Notes: a model not told the origin generated them from the letters alone. 64,000 bases of DNA from Leptolyngbyaceae cyanobacterium C42_A2020_001 (GCA_015272515.1 JACYLN010000025.1:47224-111223), one strand, 5' to 3'; shown: positions 50,670 to 60,347, counted from the stretch's first letter. Numbers and translations: made by a program.

Positions 50670-52445
50670 TTAGCGAATCACACCCCGCGCTACGAGTGCG
50701 CCAATGGTTTCTAGCCGGAAGCCCCAGCCTTTGGGTAGGTTATCGTCACCGTCGTTTTGCCCCAAGTCAACAAAGATACGAGGCGGCACGAAGCGGCTGC
50801 GATCGCCTTCGCCTACCAGCATTTCATCAGCTTTCGCCATGAGGAGATCCATCGTGGCATCAAAGGTGGCATCGTTGGGAAAAGTCTTATTCAATTCACC
50901 GCAAACTAGATCAATAAAGGCTTGTACCGCTTGCACTTTAGGATCATCGGGCGAAGCAAACTGCAATCCCAACTGCTGCAACAAAGCGGGTTCCATAAAG
51001 CGGAACATCCGGGCTTGCGCCTGCGCGATCGCCTTATCTCGACCGGAACCATCCCGTTTTAACAACGTGCGAAAGGCACGACGAATCACTTGAGAAATTT
51101 TGAACGGTGGGAAAGGCAGGCTCGATGCATCCACAAATTGGCGATTCTGCTTCATCAACACGTCCAGTGGTGGCAGGTTGGCAGGAATCACCGGCATGGG
51201 GATGTTGCCATCGCGAAATTGAGGATTTGCCGTATTTTGGCTAAGGAGGTTGGGCTGTCGCTGGTTTTGCTTTGCCTGCATCGCCAAAATTGCATCGGCG
51301 GCTTTCGCATCTCCATTGAGCAATTCCGTCAGCGTAGCTTTGTTGAAAGGGAACAGCACTGTGTTCAGGCTGACGAAAACAAACTCGGCGCAGTAGCATT
51401 TGTGCAGCGGATCTTTGAAATAATCTTGGGCTTTTTTATCCCCCATTGCTGCCCGCAAGCCGTTCTGCAAAAACTCTTTGAGCGTAGCGCGATCGCAAAC
51501 ACGGGTAGGGTCACCGCCATTAAAGTCGCGGGGAAACTCCACAAATGGATTGAGCAACACCATCCAGCAAATCACTGTATCGGTGTAGCCACGCGCTTGT
51601 TGAGGCGTTACAAAACTAGGAAACACCAGCCGTTGGGCAGCAGCGATATAACCATCTTTGCCGTATAGCCCCAAATGGTAGTCGTTTGGCTCGTTAAAGG
51701 TGGCAAAGGCTGGAATTTGCTTTCCATTTTCCAGTCGTTGGGCAGGAACAATTATGCCAGAATGGTGTCCTTCGTTCTTGATGAAACCTTCCACAAACAG
51801 GTCTTTGTTCATAGCACGACGCGTATCAAACGGCTCACCGTAGCGCTCTTTGTTCCATTGAAAGGTGCAAACTAGTAATCCATCTCGATCCAAAAATTTG
51901 CGAATGTCTTCGTGCCCAGAGGCTTCGTGCCCAGAGGCATCGGTGACTTTTAAGGGATCGGAAATGCCGATGAAACCTGGAACTTTGAGTGTTTCAACGT
52001 TGATTGTGGTTTGATCATCCAGAATCACTTGTTTGAAAAATAACTTTCGTAAATCCTCAACGGGTTTGCCTTTCCAATCGCCAACCAGCGCATTGAATTT
52101 GGGCAAATCGATCTGGTCGGGCGATCGCAGCGGTAGCTTAGGCTGAGTTGAGGCAGGGTTGAATGGAGCAGGTGCAGTTGAGCTAGAAGATGAGTCAGAC
52201 GTGGAAACAGTGGGGGCGGTAGATTGACTTTGGTTTAGCATAGGGGGCTTTATTTGTGATGAAAATGGAATGTCACAGCCTAATACACCCACAAGGAGTA
52301 TGCCGAAACTCAGAACTCTGAAGCGGCAGTGATCGCGAATGGTGTATGTAAAATAGCTGTAACAGAAGCCTGGTAGTATTTTTGGCTTCGGTAGTCTTTT
52401 AGAAGCTACCCATCCAACTGCATCCACTCCGGATGCGGGGATCAA
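50670..52445 (-). CDS. Large putative lipoprotein, unknown function
   Basis: The track ORF (591 residues) begins at TTG 52445, which lies beyond the 5' end of tsaB and is unlikely. The lipobox 'GILLVGVLGC' (Cys about residue 57) indicates a lipoprotein, but no ATG precedes it in a normal place, so the start is unresolved (GTG at residue 7 or an unusual codon; ATG only at residue 69, after the Cys). The mature chain has a Ser/Pro-rich spacer, then a soluble domain of about 450 residues with 'FQWNKERYGEPFDTRRAMNK', 'PRDFNGGDPTRVCDRATLKE' and 'PKGWGFRLETIGALVARGV'. No enzyme motif is recognised. A short duplication encodes 'ASGHEASGHED'. Confidence 0.6.
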   Translation of the reverse strand: MIPASGVDAVGWVASKRLPKPKILPGFCYSYFTYTIRDHCRFRVLSFGILLVGVLGCDIPFSSQIKPPMLNQSQSTAPTVSTSDSSSSSTAPAPFNPASTQPKLPLRSPDQIDLPKFNALVGDWKGKPVEDLRKLFFKQVILDDQTTINVETLKVPGFIGISDPLKVTDASGHEASGHEDIRKFLDRDGLLVCTFQWNKERYGEPFDTRRAMNKDLFVEGFIKNEGHHSGIIVPAQRLENGKQIPAFATFNEPNDYHLGLYGKDGYIAAAQRLVFPSFVTPQQARGYTDTVICWMVLLNPFVEFPRDFNGGDPTRVCDRATLKEFLQNGLRAAMGDKKAQDYFKDPLHKCYCAEFVFVSLNTVLFPFNKATLTELLNGDAKAADAILAMQAKQNQRQPNLLSQNTANPQFRDGNIPMPVIPANLPPLDVLMKQNRQFVDASSLPFPPFKISQVIRRAFRTLLKRDGSGRDKAIAQAQARMFRFMEPALLQQLGLQFASPDDPKVQAVQAFIDLVCGELNKTFPNDATFDATMDLLMAKADEMLVGEGDRSRFVPPRIFVDLGQNDGDDNLPKGWGFRLETIGALVARGVIR

Positions 52446-52477
52446 TTTTCCCGCTGTTTACTCTGATACTAACGAAC

Positions 52478-53140
52478 GTGACGAACTACGGATTAGCCAT
52501 TCATACCGCTAGTGCCTCGTTGGGGCTGGCAATCAATAATTTGTCAGGCGATGCTCGTGCTCGGGTTTGGGCTTTGGGACGAGAAACCTCAAACCTACTG
52601 CATCAATACCTGATTGCGTTTCTCCAGCCGCAAACCTGGACGGATCTAGCATTTATTGCCGTGGCAAAAGGTCCAGGCGGCTTTACAGGTACCCGAATTG
52701 GAGTGGTAACGGCTCGCACTCTGGCGCAGCAGTTGGAACTTCCCCTATTTGCCATTTCCACTCTGGCGGGAGTTGCCTGGCAAACGGCAAAAACCCTTGA
52801 TCAGTCAATTCGGCAATCAACAGATATTGCCGTTCAGATGGGTGCTCAACGGGGAGAAGTGTTTGGTGCCGTTTATCGGATTAGTGGTGCTGATACGGGA
52901 TGCGATCGCCTGCAAATCGTGCTGCCCGACACTGTGATGTCTTTGGAGCAATGGCAACACACCCTGGCTACCTGGACAACGCCTTACCATCGGGTTGAAG
53001 CCGATCGCCAAATTGCGGCATCCGTTGCTGATCTTCTGGACTTGGCATGGCTGGATTATCAACAGAACCAGCGCCCTCACTGGTCAGAAGTGCTCCCGTT
53101 TTACGGGCAACATCCCGTTGAAAAAGGGCGTAGGGAATAG
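52478..53140 (+). CDS. tsaB: tRNA threonylcarbamoyladenosine synthesis protein TsaB
   Basis: GTG 52478 ('VTNYGLAIHTASASLGLAI') gives 220 residues and the family N-terminus; the track's ATG 52433 adds 15 residues. The diagnostic motif is 'AVAKGPGGFTGTRIGVVTAR', with the ASKHA fold starting 'LAIHTAS'. TsaB is the non-catalytic partner of TsaD and TsaE in making t6A at position 37 of ANN-decoding tRNAs. It is divergent from the lipoprotein gene with almost no spacer, and converges on ctaE. Confidence 0.93.
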   Translation: MTNYGLAIHTASASLGLAINNLSGDARARVWALGRETSNLLHQYLIAFLQPQTWTDLAFIAVAKGPGGFTGTRIGVVTARTLAQQLELPLFAISTLAGVAWQTAKTLDQSIRQSTDIAVQMGAQRGEVFGAVYRISGADTGCDRLQIVLPDTVMSLEQWQHTLATWTTPYHRVEADRQIAASVADLLDLAWLDYQQNQRPHWSEVLPFYGQHPVEKGRRE

Positions 53141-53185
53141 GGGGTGGGTGGGTAAAAAGGATGAGGCGAAAATGGCTGCAAACAT

Positions 53186-53222
53186 AAAAACAGCAGGAAA
53201 ACTCGTCTGGTTTCCCTGCTGT
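53186..53222 (-). terminator. Terminator of the ctaCDE cluster
   Basis: On the minus strand ACAGCAGG-GAAA / TTTT-CCTGCTGT forms a long stem with one bulge and is followed by TTTTT. It lies about 20 bases after the ctaE stop. Confidence 0.82.
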
Positions 53223-53242
53223 TCTCAGAATTCAATTGGGAT

Positions 53243-53860
53243 TTACTTTAGCAAGTACAGCAAAATAAACAGCACAATCCACACAACATCAACGAAATGC
53301 CAGTAGATTTCAGCCGCTTCTACGCCGAAATGGTTGCTGCTGGAGTAGTGACCAGGTTTGAGCGATCGCCACAGCACACCCAAAATCAACACTAGCCCAA
53401 ACAAGACGTGCAACCCGTGAAACCCCGTCAACACATAGAAGGTGCTGGCAAACAGGTTCGTTTTCAGTCCAAACTCCAGGTGGAAGTATTCATACAACTG
53501 CCCCACGAGGAAAACGGCTCCCATCGCTGCCGTAATCCCAAACCACTTCTGCAACCCCTTCACATCATTCTTCTTAACGGCAACATCAGCATTGTGAATC
53601 ACAAAACTACTGCCAATCAAAATGATCGTGTTTACACCAGGAAGCAGCAGTTCCAGTTCCGGGGTGCCCTCAGGTGGCCAGGTTGGAGCCACCGCGCGAA
53701 ATGTAAGATAGGCAGTAAATAGCCCCAGGAAGATCATCGCCTCCGCAATCAGGAAGACGATTACGCCTAGAACTCGATAATCGGGATGTCCATGATGCCC
53801 ATGTCCAACCTCTGCCTGGTAGTTAACAACTGCCTGAGAATCGATCGCTGAACCTTGCAT
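53243..53860 (-). CDS. ctaE: Cytochrome c oxidase subunit III
   Basis: The protein has 205 residues with five membrane helices, the short form. Conserved parts are 'FLIAEAMIFLGLFTAYLTFR', 'STFYVLTGFHGLHVLFGLVL' (helix with the family Glu/His pair) and 'AAEIYWHFVDVVWIVLFILL', the C-terminal signature. The N-terminus 'HGHHGHPDYRVLGV' is His-rich, a peculiarity without a known role. It is the last gene of the ctaC-ctaD-ctaE cluster. Confidence 0.95.
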   Translation of the reverse strand: MQGSAIDSQAVVNYQAEVGHGHHGHPDYRVLGVIVFLIAEAMIFLGLFTAYLTFRAVAPTWPPEGTPELELLLPGVNTIILIGSSFVIHNADVAVKKNDVKGLQKWFGITAAMGAVFLVGQLYEYFHLEFGLKTNLFASTFYVLTGFHGLHVLFGLVLILGVLWRSLKPGHYSSSNHFGVEAAEIYWHFVDVVWIVLFILLYLLK

Positions 53861-53872
53861 GAATGCTCTCTC

Positions 53873-55552
53873 CTATGCTTCAGTTGCGGCAGCAGTCGCC
53901 AAAAACGGACCCGCCTGAATAATTTCTTTCGCCTTTTCCGTGCCGTACTCGTAAGGAGCAATCAACAACATCGGATCAATCGCAAAGTTTTCGTGTGGTG
54001 GCGGGGAAGTGGTTTGCCACTCAAAGGTGAGACCGCCCCAGGGATTGCTAGGTGCCTTTTCGCCTTTGAAGATGCTCCAGAGGGCATTGAAGATGAACGG
54101 GAAGGTAGACACTGCCAGCAAATAAGCGCCAATGGAGCAAACCAGATTCAAGGTTGCAAATTTGGGATCGTACTCGGCAATCCGGCGGTTCATGCCTTCT
54201 AAGCCCAACTTGTGCATGGGCAAGAAGCAGAGGTTAAAGCCAACGAGGGTCAGGATGAAATGCACCCGTCCTAGAGTTTCGTTCATCATGCGTCCGCTCA
54301 TTTTGGGGAACCAGTGATAGATTCCGGCGTATAGCCCAAACACGCTCCCCCCAAACAAAACATAGTGCAGGTGCGCCACGATGAAGTAAGTGTCATGCAC
54401 ATGAATGTCGAAGGGCACTGCTGCCACCATGACACCACTAATGCCGCCGATCACGAACATGGAGATAAAACCCATGGCAAATAGCATGGCACTGTTGAGC
54501 CGCAGTTTTCCGCCCCAGATGGTTGCTAGCCAGCTAAAGACTTTGATCCCGGTGGGTACGGCGATAATCATGGTGTTGATCATGAAGAACATCCGCAACC
54601 AGGGAGGGGTCCCGCTGGTGAACATATGGTGTGCCCACACAATCAAACCCAAAAAGCTAATGGCGAAGCTGGAGTAGGCGATCGCTTTGTAGCCAAAAAT
54701 CGGCTTGCGAGAGTGAACTGGTAGAATTTCGGAAATCAGCCCAAACACAGGCAGAATCATGATGTAAACCGCCGGGTGGGAATAAAACCAGAACATGTGC
54801 TGGTATACCACTGGGTCACCACCGCCCGTTGGGTTGAAGAAAGCAGTTCCCACAATTAGGTCAAACCCCAACAGAATCAACGCCCCTGCCAATACCGGAG
54901 TGCCCAGCAAAATTAGACAGGATGCCGCCAGCATTGCCCAGCAAAACAACGGCATACTGTTCAATACCATGCCGGGTGCCCGCATTTTAAGAATGGTAAC
55001 AATGAAGTTCACCGCACCCAGAATGGATGACGTTCCTAGAATCAGCACGCTGAGAATCCAGATGGCTTCTCCCACCTTGTTATAGACAAGGCTTAGGGGG
55101 GGGTAGGAAGTCCAACCGGAACCGGGAGCACCAAAAAAGAAGCTAGACATTAGCAGAATGCCGCCCGGTGGGATCATCCAAAACGCGACCGCATTCAACT
55201 TGGGAAATGCCATATCTCGTGCGCCAATCAGCAACGGAATCAGGTAGTTGCCAAATGCACCCGTTGCCGCCGGAACGATCCACAAAAAGATCATCACGGT
55301 GGCATGAACTGTAAACAGCCCATTATATAGATCAGGGCTGACGAAATCGGATTGGGGAGTGGCTAGCTCGGTGCGAACCAGCGTCGCGAGGAAGCCTCCC
55401 ACCAGGTAGAAGATAAACGAAGTCACCAGGTATTGAATTCCAATAACCTTGTGATCGGTGCTGAAGCTAATGTATTTCAGCCACTCACGTTTGCCCTCGG
55501 TTGCACCGTGAGCAGGAGTGTTGGTGGCTTCTTCTTGAAGTGTCTGAGTCAT
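53873..55552 (-). CDS. ctaD: Cytochrome c oxidase subunit I
   Basis: ATG 55552 ('MTQTLQEEATNTPAHG') is taken as the start (559 residues); the track begins 8 residues earlier. Twelve membrane helices and the heme a, a3 and CuB ligands are present, e.g. 'MFWFYSHPAVYIMILPVFG' with the cross-linked His and Tyr, 'WAHHMFTSG' with the two CuB His, and 'HDTYFIVAHLHYVLFG' with the heme His pair. In the 'HPAVY' motif the usual Glu is Ala and 'YSH' precedes it, the sign of A2-type oxidases. It is the catalytic subunit that reduces oxygen in the respiratory chain. Confidence 0.97.
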   Translation of the reverse strand: MTQTLQEEATNTPAHGATEGKREWLKYISFSTDHKVIGIQYLVTSFIFYLVGGFLATLVRTELATPQSDFVSPDLYNGLFTVHATVMIFLWIVPAATGAFGNYLIPLLIGARDMAFPKLNAVAFWMIPPGGILLMSSFFFGAPGSGWTSYPPLSLVYNKVGEAIWILSVLILGTSSILGAVNFIVTILKMRAPGMVLNSMPLFCWAMLAASCLILLGTPVLAGALILLGFDLIVGTAFFNPTGGGDPVVYQHMFWFYSHPAVYIMILPVFGLISEILPVHSRKPIFGYKAIAYSSFAISFLGLIVWAHHMFTSGTPPWLRMFFMINTMIIAVPTGIKVFSWLATIWGGKLRLNSAMLFAMGFISMFVIGGISGVMVAAVPFDIHVHDTYFIVAHLHYVLFGGSVFGLYAGIYHWFPKMSGRMMNETLGRVHFILTLVGFNLCFLPMHKLGLEGMNRRIAEYDPKFATLNLVCSIGAYLLAVSTFPFIFNALWSIFKGEKAPSNPWGGLTFEWQTTSPPPHENFAIDPMLLIAPYEYGTEKAKEIIQAGPFLATAAATEA

Positions 55553-55591
55553 AGCAATGCAACTTCTGAAGGGCAACGAATCTGGCAGGAG

Positions 55592-56728
55592 TTAACTAGC
55601 TGAGGAATGGGCATGTTGCGAGTGGAGTTGCTGAACGATGGCGCGATCGATTCCCAAATCTTGGATGAAGGGAGCTAGGAATTCATCAGGAGCTTGGTTC
55701 GCAGGGTTTACAGCAACGGTCTGCTTCAGGTCGTTTGGATTGCTGGCAACCTGCTGTTCCTTAAGCCAAGCATCAAAATCGTCCTGAGTTTGGGCAATCA
55801 CTTTCGTTTTCATTACGCCGTGATACGCTCCACACAGTTCAGCACAGATCACGGGGTACTCACCCACCTTAGAGGGCGTAAAGCGTAGTTCGGTTTGCTT
55901 GCCGGGGATCGCATCTTGCTTTAGGCGATACTCTGGCACCCAGAAGGCATGGAGCACATCGTTAGCAGAGATGTTCAACAAAATTTCTTTACCAACGGGG
56001 ACATGCAGTTCGCCTGCCACAATGCCTGTATCAGGGTAGGTAAAGAGCCAGGCAAACTGTAAGCCTGTGGCGTTAATGACATAATCCGGCGGTTTACCTA
56101 CATTGCCGGGTGTGGGTCCAATGCGTGGAGCAGTTGATCCCATTGCCGAGGAGTCTTTGCGCTGAGGCAATGATTGATCCCGAACAGCCGCCGTTGCTGG
56201 ATCTTGAGTTACAGCCTCTTCTACGGCTGGACTACGATCGCCCGTTGCGTTATCCAAATTTTCAGGTTGAGGTGCGGTGGTTTCCTCTGGCAGGGTGGCC
56301 GCGATTGCTGCGCCCGGCATATTCGCTATTTGCTGAGTAGAATGCCCATGGGCAACCGAATGATCCATCGGATTTAGCCCACCGATGGAGTTGTAGACTT
56401 CAAAGCTATACACCGCAATGATTAGCACGATCACAGCGGGAATCGAAGTCCAGAGGATTTCCAGCGGAATATTGCCCTCAATGTAGGGACCGTCGGTATC
56501 GTCTCCAGGACGACGACGAAATTTGAACAGCGAGTAAATGAGCGTGCCCTGCACAATCAGGAATAGCCCTGTACCGATGGTCATCATCGTGTTAAACAAA
56601 CCATCAATCAATACGGCTTCCTCAGAGGCTTCTACGGGCATCAATCCGTGATTTTGTCCATACCAAATGCTGGTAACGGTCAGGAGGATACCGATCAGCA
56701 GTGTTGTAATGGAGCCTGGAATGTTCAC
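55592..56728 (-). CDS. ctaC: Cytochrome c oxidase subunit II
   Basis: The protein has 378 residues, longer than the usual 300-330. Two membrane helices (about 5-22 and 45-65, then 90-110) anchor a periplasmic cupredoxin domain with the CuA ligands in 'AFWVPEYRLKQDAIPG' and 'CAELCGAYHGVMKTKV'. Between the second helix and the cupredoxin there is an unusual 75-residue linker rich in Pro, Thr, Ala and Glu ('LPEETTAPQPENLDNATGDR'). Electrons enter here from a cytochrome c or plastocyanin. It is the first gene of ctaCDE. Confidence 0.95.
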   Translation of the reverse strand: MNIPGSITTLLIGILLTVTSIWYGQNHGLMPVEASEEAVLIDGLFNTMMTIGTGLFLIVQGTLIYSLFKFRRRPGDDTDGPYIEGNIPLEILWTSIPAVIVLIIAVYSFEVYNSIGGLNPMDHSVAHGHSTQQIANMPGAAIAATLPEETTAPQPENLDNATGDRSPAVEEAVTQDPATAAVRDQSLPQRKDSSAMGSTAPRIGPTPGNVGKPPDYVINATGLQFAWLFTYPDTGIVAGELHVPVGKEILLNISANDVLHAFWVPEYRLKQDAIPGKQTELRFTPSKVGEYPVICAELCGAYHGVMKTKVIAQTQDDFDAWLKEQQVASNPNDLKQTVAVNPANQAPDEFLAPFIQDLGIDRAIVQQLHSQHAHSSAS

Positions 56729-57351
56729 AACAAATCTCCGCTTAGAAGATGAACCAAAACTTAATTAATCCTTAAGAAGTGGAAGGGAATAGTTTACAAA
56801 ACAACAGAGAGCGATCGAACGTGTATGGGGTTTACGCCTAAACGAATTTTCCACCATCTACAGAGTAGATCAGCTTTTTAGTTAAACCGTTAGAACGGCT
56901 ACAGGCAAGTAACGATTTGTGCAATGTGAAAAGGTTTCCCGTCTCTTAAAAAAGCGCAACAACTGCCTAAAACCTAACAGACTTTTACTTGAAGTGGAAC
57001 GAATTTCTTTCCAACCTAGACCCTTCTTAAGACTGATTTAAGGAAGCTCTGGCTTTTGCACAGTATTATTTCAGACGATTCGGATGTCTGGCGATTTAAC
57101 TGTTTTTTTCGGAGTATCCAGAGTTGAACTGTGTTTTGTGATACGTCTTTTTGCTTCTAAATGCGAAATAAATTCAGCAATCCGAAGAAATTACAAAAGG
57201 TTTCAGAACATCAAAAATAACCTCATTAAAGTAGTTAGAAGTTGGTGATCAAACCCGTGCTAGCTAAAGAATATTCTCCTTAAACTGAGGATGAGTGATT
57301 ACTCAAGGTTCTATTAACAAGCCTGCTGTTTTTAGATGAAAGGTTAGGTGC
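56729..57351. other. Divergent regulatory region between ctaC and ctaA
   Basis: 620 AT-rich bases separate two divergent oxidase-related operons. No ORF, RNA gene or clear repeat is seen. The length suggests independent promoters and room for regulatory sites, but I see no defined operator. The lack of coding potential on both strands is itself clear. Confidence 0.5.
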
Positions 57352-58266
57352 ATGGTTGATATTGCTTTCCATCAAACAACAACGGAGCAGTCTTCTCGCC
57401 CTCGCGATTGGATTGCCCGATTTGTTTTGGGGATGGCTGCCGAAACGATTTTCTTAATGGCATTAGGAAGCGCCACACGCGTGATGAATGCCGGACTTGC
57501 CTGCCCCGATTGGCCCTTGTGCTATGGCGTTCTGGTTCCTCAAAAGCAGATGAACCTTCAGGTGTTTCTAGAATGGTTTCATCGGTTGACAGCTTCGTCG
57601 ATGGGGTTGTTTGCGATCGCTCTAGTGGCTATGTGCTGGTGGTATCGTCGCGACCTTCCCAACTGGGCACCCTGGACAGCTGCCCTGGCGCTATTTTTGG
57701 TGGTGTTTCAAGGACTACTAGGTGGACTAACGGTAACTGAGCTGTTGCGGTTTGATATCGTGACCGCGCATTTAGGCACGGCGCTGCTATTTTTCATCAC
57801 TCTGCTGGCAATGGGGTTAGCCTTGCGCCCTTACCAGGGCACTGGCACTGCCGGAAATCTCCCCTGGATGGGATTTGCCTCAGTTATTCTGGTCTATTTC
57901 CAAAGTATTTTAGGCGCATTGGTTGGCTCCCGTTGGGCGTTACATCAATGTTTGAGCGATTCCCAACTCTGCACGGTCATGAATAGCCACATTGCGGGGA
58001 TTTTTCCGGCAACGCTGGCAACGATCGCCCTGGTGATCTGGGCGTGGCGTACTCCAGCTCTCCATCCCACCTTGCGACAGTTAGCAAATTTGGCAGGTGG
58101 ATTGGTGGTTCTGCAAATTTTGCTGGGCGTTGCCACCTTCAAACTGCGCCTGCAAGTTGAGCCGCTGACGGTTTCCCATCAAGCGATCGGCGCACTGCTG
58201 CTGGGAGCGCTGGTAGCGTTCACCGTGTTAGCATTTCGCGATCGCGCTTCGCTACGTTCTTCGTGA
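57352..58266 (+). CDS. ctaA: Heme A synthase (COX15 type)
   Basis: The protein has 304 residues with eight membrane helices in two repeats. The heme-ligand His lie in 'FLEWFHRLTASSMGLF', 'VTAHLGTALLFFI', 'VMNSHIAGIFPATL' and 'TVSHQAIGALLLG', at the ends of the repeat helices. The Cys pairs 'GLACPDWPLCYG' and 'LHQCLSDSQLC' match the conserved extramembrane Cys. It hydroxylates the heme O methyl group to make heme A for the oxidase. ctaB starts 12 bases downstream (co-transcribed). Confidence 0.95.
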   Translation: MVDIAFHQTTTEQSSRPRDWIARFVLGMAAETIFLMALGSATRVMNAGLACPDWPLCYGVLVPQKQMNLQVFLEWFHRLTASSMGLFAIALVAMCWWYRRDLPNWAPWTAALALFLVVFQGLLGGLTVTELLRFDIVTAHLGTALLFFITLLAMGLALRPYQGTGTAGNLPWMGFASVILVYFQSILGALVGSRWALHQCLSDSQLCTVMNSHIAGIFPATLATIALVIWAWRTPALHPTLRQLANLAGGLVVLQILLGVATFKLRLQVEPLTVSHQAIGALLLGALVAFTVLAFRDRASLRSS

Positions 58267-58278
58267 GGAAATTTTTTA

Positions 58279-59268
58279 ATGCAAGAAACTCTTTTATCCG
58301 CTACTCCTCGTCGCCACGAAAGCCTTCTCCAGGTTGTTCAAAGCTACGTCCAACTCACGAAACCTCGCATCATTTTGTTGTTGCTAATTACGACAGCAGG
58401 CGGTATGTGGGTCGCAGCAAACGGGCAGGTTGATCCATTTCTGCTGCTGGTGACACTCCTGAGTGGAACGTTTGCAGCAGGCGCAGCAAATACCATTAAC
58501 TGCCTTTACGATCGCGATATCGATTACATCATGGAGCGGACTCGCCACCGTCCGTTGCCATCGGGTCGTGTGCAGCCGCTTCATGCCTTAATATTTGCGA
58601 TCGCGTTGACGGTTGCTTCGTTCACCCTGCTCACTGTCTTTGCCAATTTGCTGGCTGCGGGTTTGGCCATGTCTGGAATTGTTTGCTACGTGCTGGTGTA
58701 CACTCACTGGCTGAAGCGTCACAGTACGCAAAACATCGTGATTGGTGGCGCGGCTGGAGCCATTCCGCCTCTAGTGGGCTGGGCAGCAGTAACAGGCGAC
58801 CTCAGTTGGGCAGCGTGGGACTTGTTCGCTATCATCTTTTTCTGGACTCCGCCCCACTTTTGGGCACTGGCAATGATGATCCGAGACGATTATGCCAGCG
58901 TGAATGTGCCGATGCTGCCTGTGGTGGAAGGTAACGAACCTACTGCCCGCCAGATCTTCTACTACACCCTGGCACTCATTCCCATTACGCTATTGCTAAT
59001 CTACCCGCTGCATGTCATGGGGGCGGTGTATGGCGCGATCGCGCTTTCGCTAGGGGCAATTTTTGTCTATAAGTCCTGGAAACTGGTGCAAACTCCATCG
59101 GAACTGCAAATGGCGCGATCGGTGTTCAAATATTCCATCCTCTACCTGATGCTTCTCTGTGCCGGGATGGGAATAGATAGCTTGCCCGTGACTCATCAAC
59201 TTATGGCTGTGTTAGGGGATAACCTGCAAACTCTAGTGAGTATGTTTCCTTTGCACAGTGCTAGGTAA
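58279..59268 (+). CDS. ctaB: Heme O synthase (protoheme IX farnesyltransferase)
   Basis: The protein has 329 residues with nine membrane helices of the UbiA superfamily. The aspartate-rich prenyl diphosphate motif is '[20 protein letters not shown]' (the expected N-D-x-x-D-x-x-x-D region) and the second motif is '[17 protein letters not shown]'. It adds a farnesyl group to heme B to make heme O, the substrate of CtaA. The order ctaA-ctaB beside ctaCDE groups all the oxidase assembly steps in one locus. Confidence 0.95.
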   Translation: MQETLLSATPRRHESLLQVVQSYVQLTKPRIILLLLITTAGGMWVAANGQVDPFLLLVTLLSGTFAAGAANTINCLYDRDIDYIMERTRHRPLPSGRVQPLHALIFAIALTVASFTLLTVFANLLAAGLAMSGIVCYVLVYTHWLKRHSTQNIVIGGAAGAIPPLVGWAAVTGDLSWAAWDLFAIIFFWTPPHFWALAMMIRDDYASVNVPMLPVVEGNEPTARQIFYYTLALIPITLLLIYPLHVMGAVYGAIALSLGAIFVYKSWKLVQTPSELQMARSVFKYSILYLMLLCAGMGIDSLPVTHQLMAVLGDNLQTLVSMFPLHSAR

Positions 59269-59497
59269 TAGATGATGGGTAATAGCTAAATAGATCATAA
59301 GGAATGGGTGATAGGTAATAGGTAAAACGTAAACACCCATTCCTGACTCACCATTACCAGATAGCAATTACCTCAGGTCACCTAAACCTTTGACCTCTTC
59401 TTCAATCAGTACATTGTGCTATGCTTGCCGAAAGTTTTCTAAAGGCGACTCGTCCTAATACTTAATTAGATCTAACCTACCTACTGAGCTGAGATTT

Positions 59498-59920
59498 TTA
59501 CTGCCAAGAAGAATTTGATTGAGATGGATTGGATGAAGGCGGAGTTGGTTTAGGCTCCTGTAGAACGGCGAAAGCTAGAAGCCAGCCGATAACAACGCCC
59601 AACCCGCCAAAGCGCACAATTTGCCAGAAGGATTCTTTCAGGCTGCCCCAGGTAAATAAGCGGCTTTCTAAATTCACTTCTAGTTCTTCCAGTTGAGTTG
59701 CAATTTGTTTTAGCTCTGCTTTTAGCTGAGGCGTAGGGCGCTGTTTGAAATTTCGGTTTAGGGTTTCCTGCCGCTCTTGAAGCTGCGCTTGAGTTTCTAA
59801 ATCTTGCTGAACTTGGGAGTATCGCTGTTTGAGTTCTTGTAGCGATCGCTCCACATTGGCAAGCTCCTGCTCAAACTCCAATTCTTCAGATTGCGATTCA
59901 TCGGCATCCCGGCGAGACAT
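59498..59920 (-). CDS. Coiled-coil protein with one membrane helix
   Basis: The protein has 140 residues. The N-terminal 90 residues are a long acidic coiled coil ('LEFEQELANVERSLQELKQR', 'LKQIATQLEELEVNLESRLF'). One membrane helix follows at about 102-121 ('IVRFGGLGVVIGWLLAFAVL') and the short C-terminal tail is Ser/Pro-rich. No family is recognised. Topology suggests a cytoplasmic coiled coil tied to the membrane. It is divergent from the 91-residue gene with 45 bases between starts. Confidence 0.7.
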   Translation of the reverse strand: MSRRDADESQSEELEFEQELANVERSLQELKQRYSQVQQDLETQAQLQERQETLNRNFKQRPTPQLKAELKQIATQLEELEVNLESRLFTWGSLKESFWQIVRFGGLGVVIGWLLAFAVLQEPKPTPPSSNPSQSNSSWQ

Positions 59921-59965
59921 AGTACAGTGAGGGTATCAGCATTCTCAAGGATACCGCCAGTTCCC

Positions 59966-60241
59966 ATGCTTAACGCTCCTATCCAGTCCTCAAATTCTGC
60001 ATTGCAGCAATTTAGCGCCGAAGAACTTGCTCAGGCATTGCTGGAGAAGTTGGCAATTACCGATAAAGATTGGCATCGCCTCAAAGCCAATCGCAAAGCC
60101 AGAGCCAGCGAACAAACCGCCGCCGCCCTCGTTCTTTTGCTTAAGAACCAACCCGACGAAGCCCTGGCTCGGCTTCAACAAGCAACAGGCTGGCTCGATC
60201 GCTCCATCTCCGCCCCTCCTTGTGAAACGCATGGGAAGTAG
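59966..60241 (+). CDS. Small conserved cyanobacterial protein
   Basis: ATG 59966 is taken (91 residues); the track's 59891 overlaps the divergent gene. The protein is helical: 'FSAEELAQALLEKLAITDKD', 'WHRLKANRKARASEQTAAAL' and 'DEALARLQQATGWLDRSISA', ending 'PPCETHGK'. I recall similar proteins annotated as DUF6439, which I cannot check here. Function unknown; cytoplasmic. After the stop comes G/A-rich repeat DNA. Confidence 0.68.
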   Translation: MLNAPIQSSNSALQQFSAEELAQALLEKLAITDKDWHRLKANRKARASEQTAAALVLLLKNQPDEALARLQQATGWLDRSISAPPCETHGK

Positions 60242-60347
60242 GGAATGGGGAATAGGGGAATAGGTGGACGAGTAGATGGGTAGACGGAATTTCACTCATC
60301 CACTCCATCTTTCACCTTCACTCTCCTGACTCCTGGCTTCTGACTCT

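Noticed and set aside
51090-51668. 192-residue plus-strand ORF
   Set aside because: Antisense to the large lipoprotein gene; composition is that of a shadow frame.
56729-57351. Hidden gene or RNA in the long ctaC-ctaA spacer
   Set aside because: No ORF with a ribosome binding site, no tRNA-like clover leaf and no repeat could be seen; best read as a regulatory spacer.
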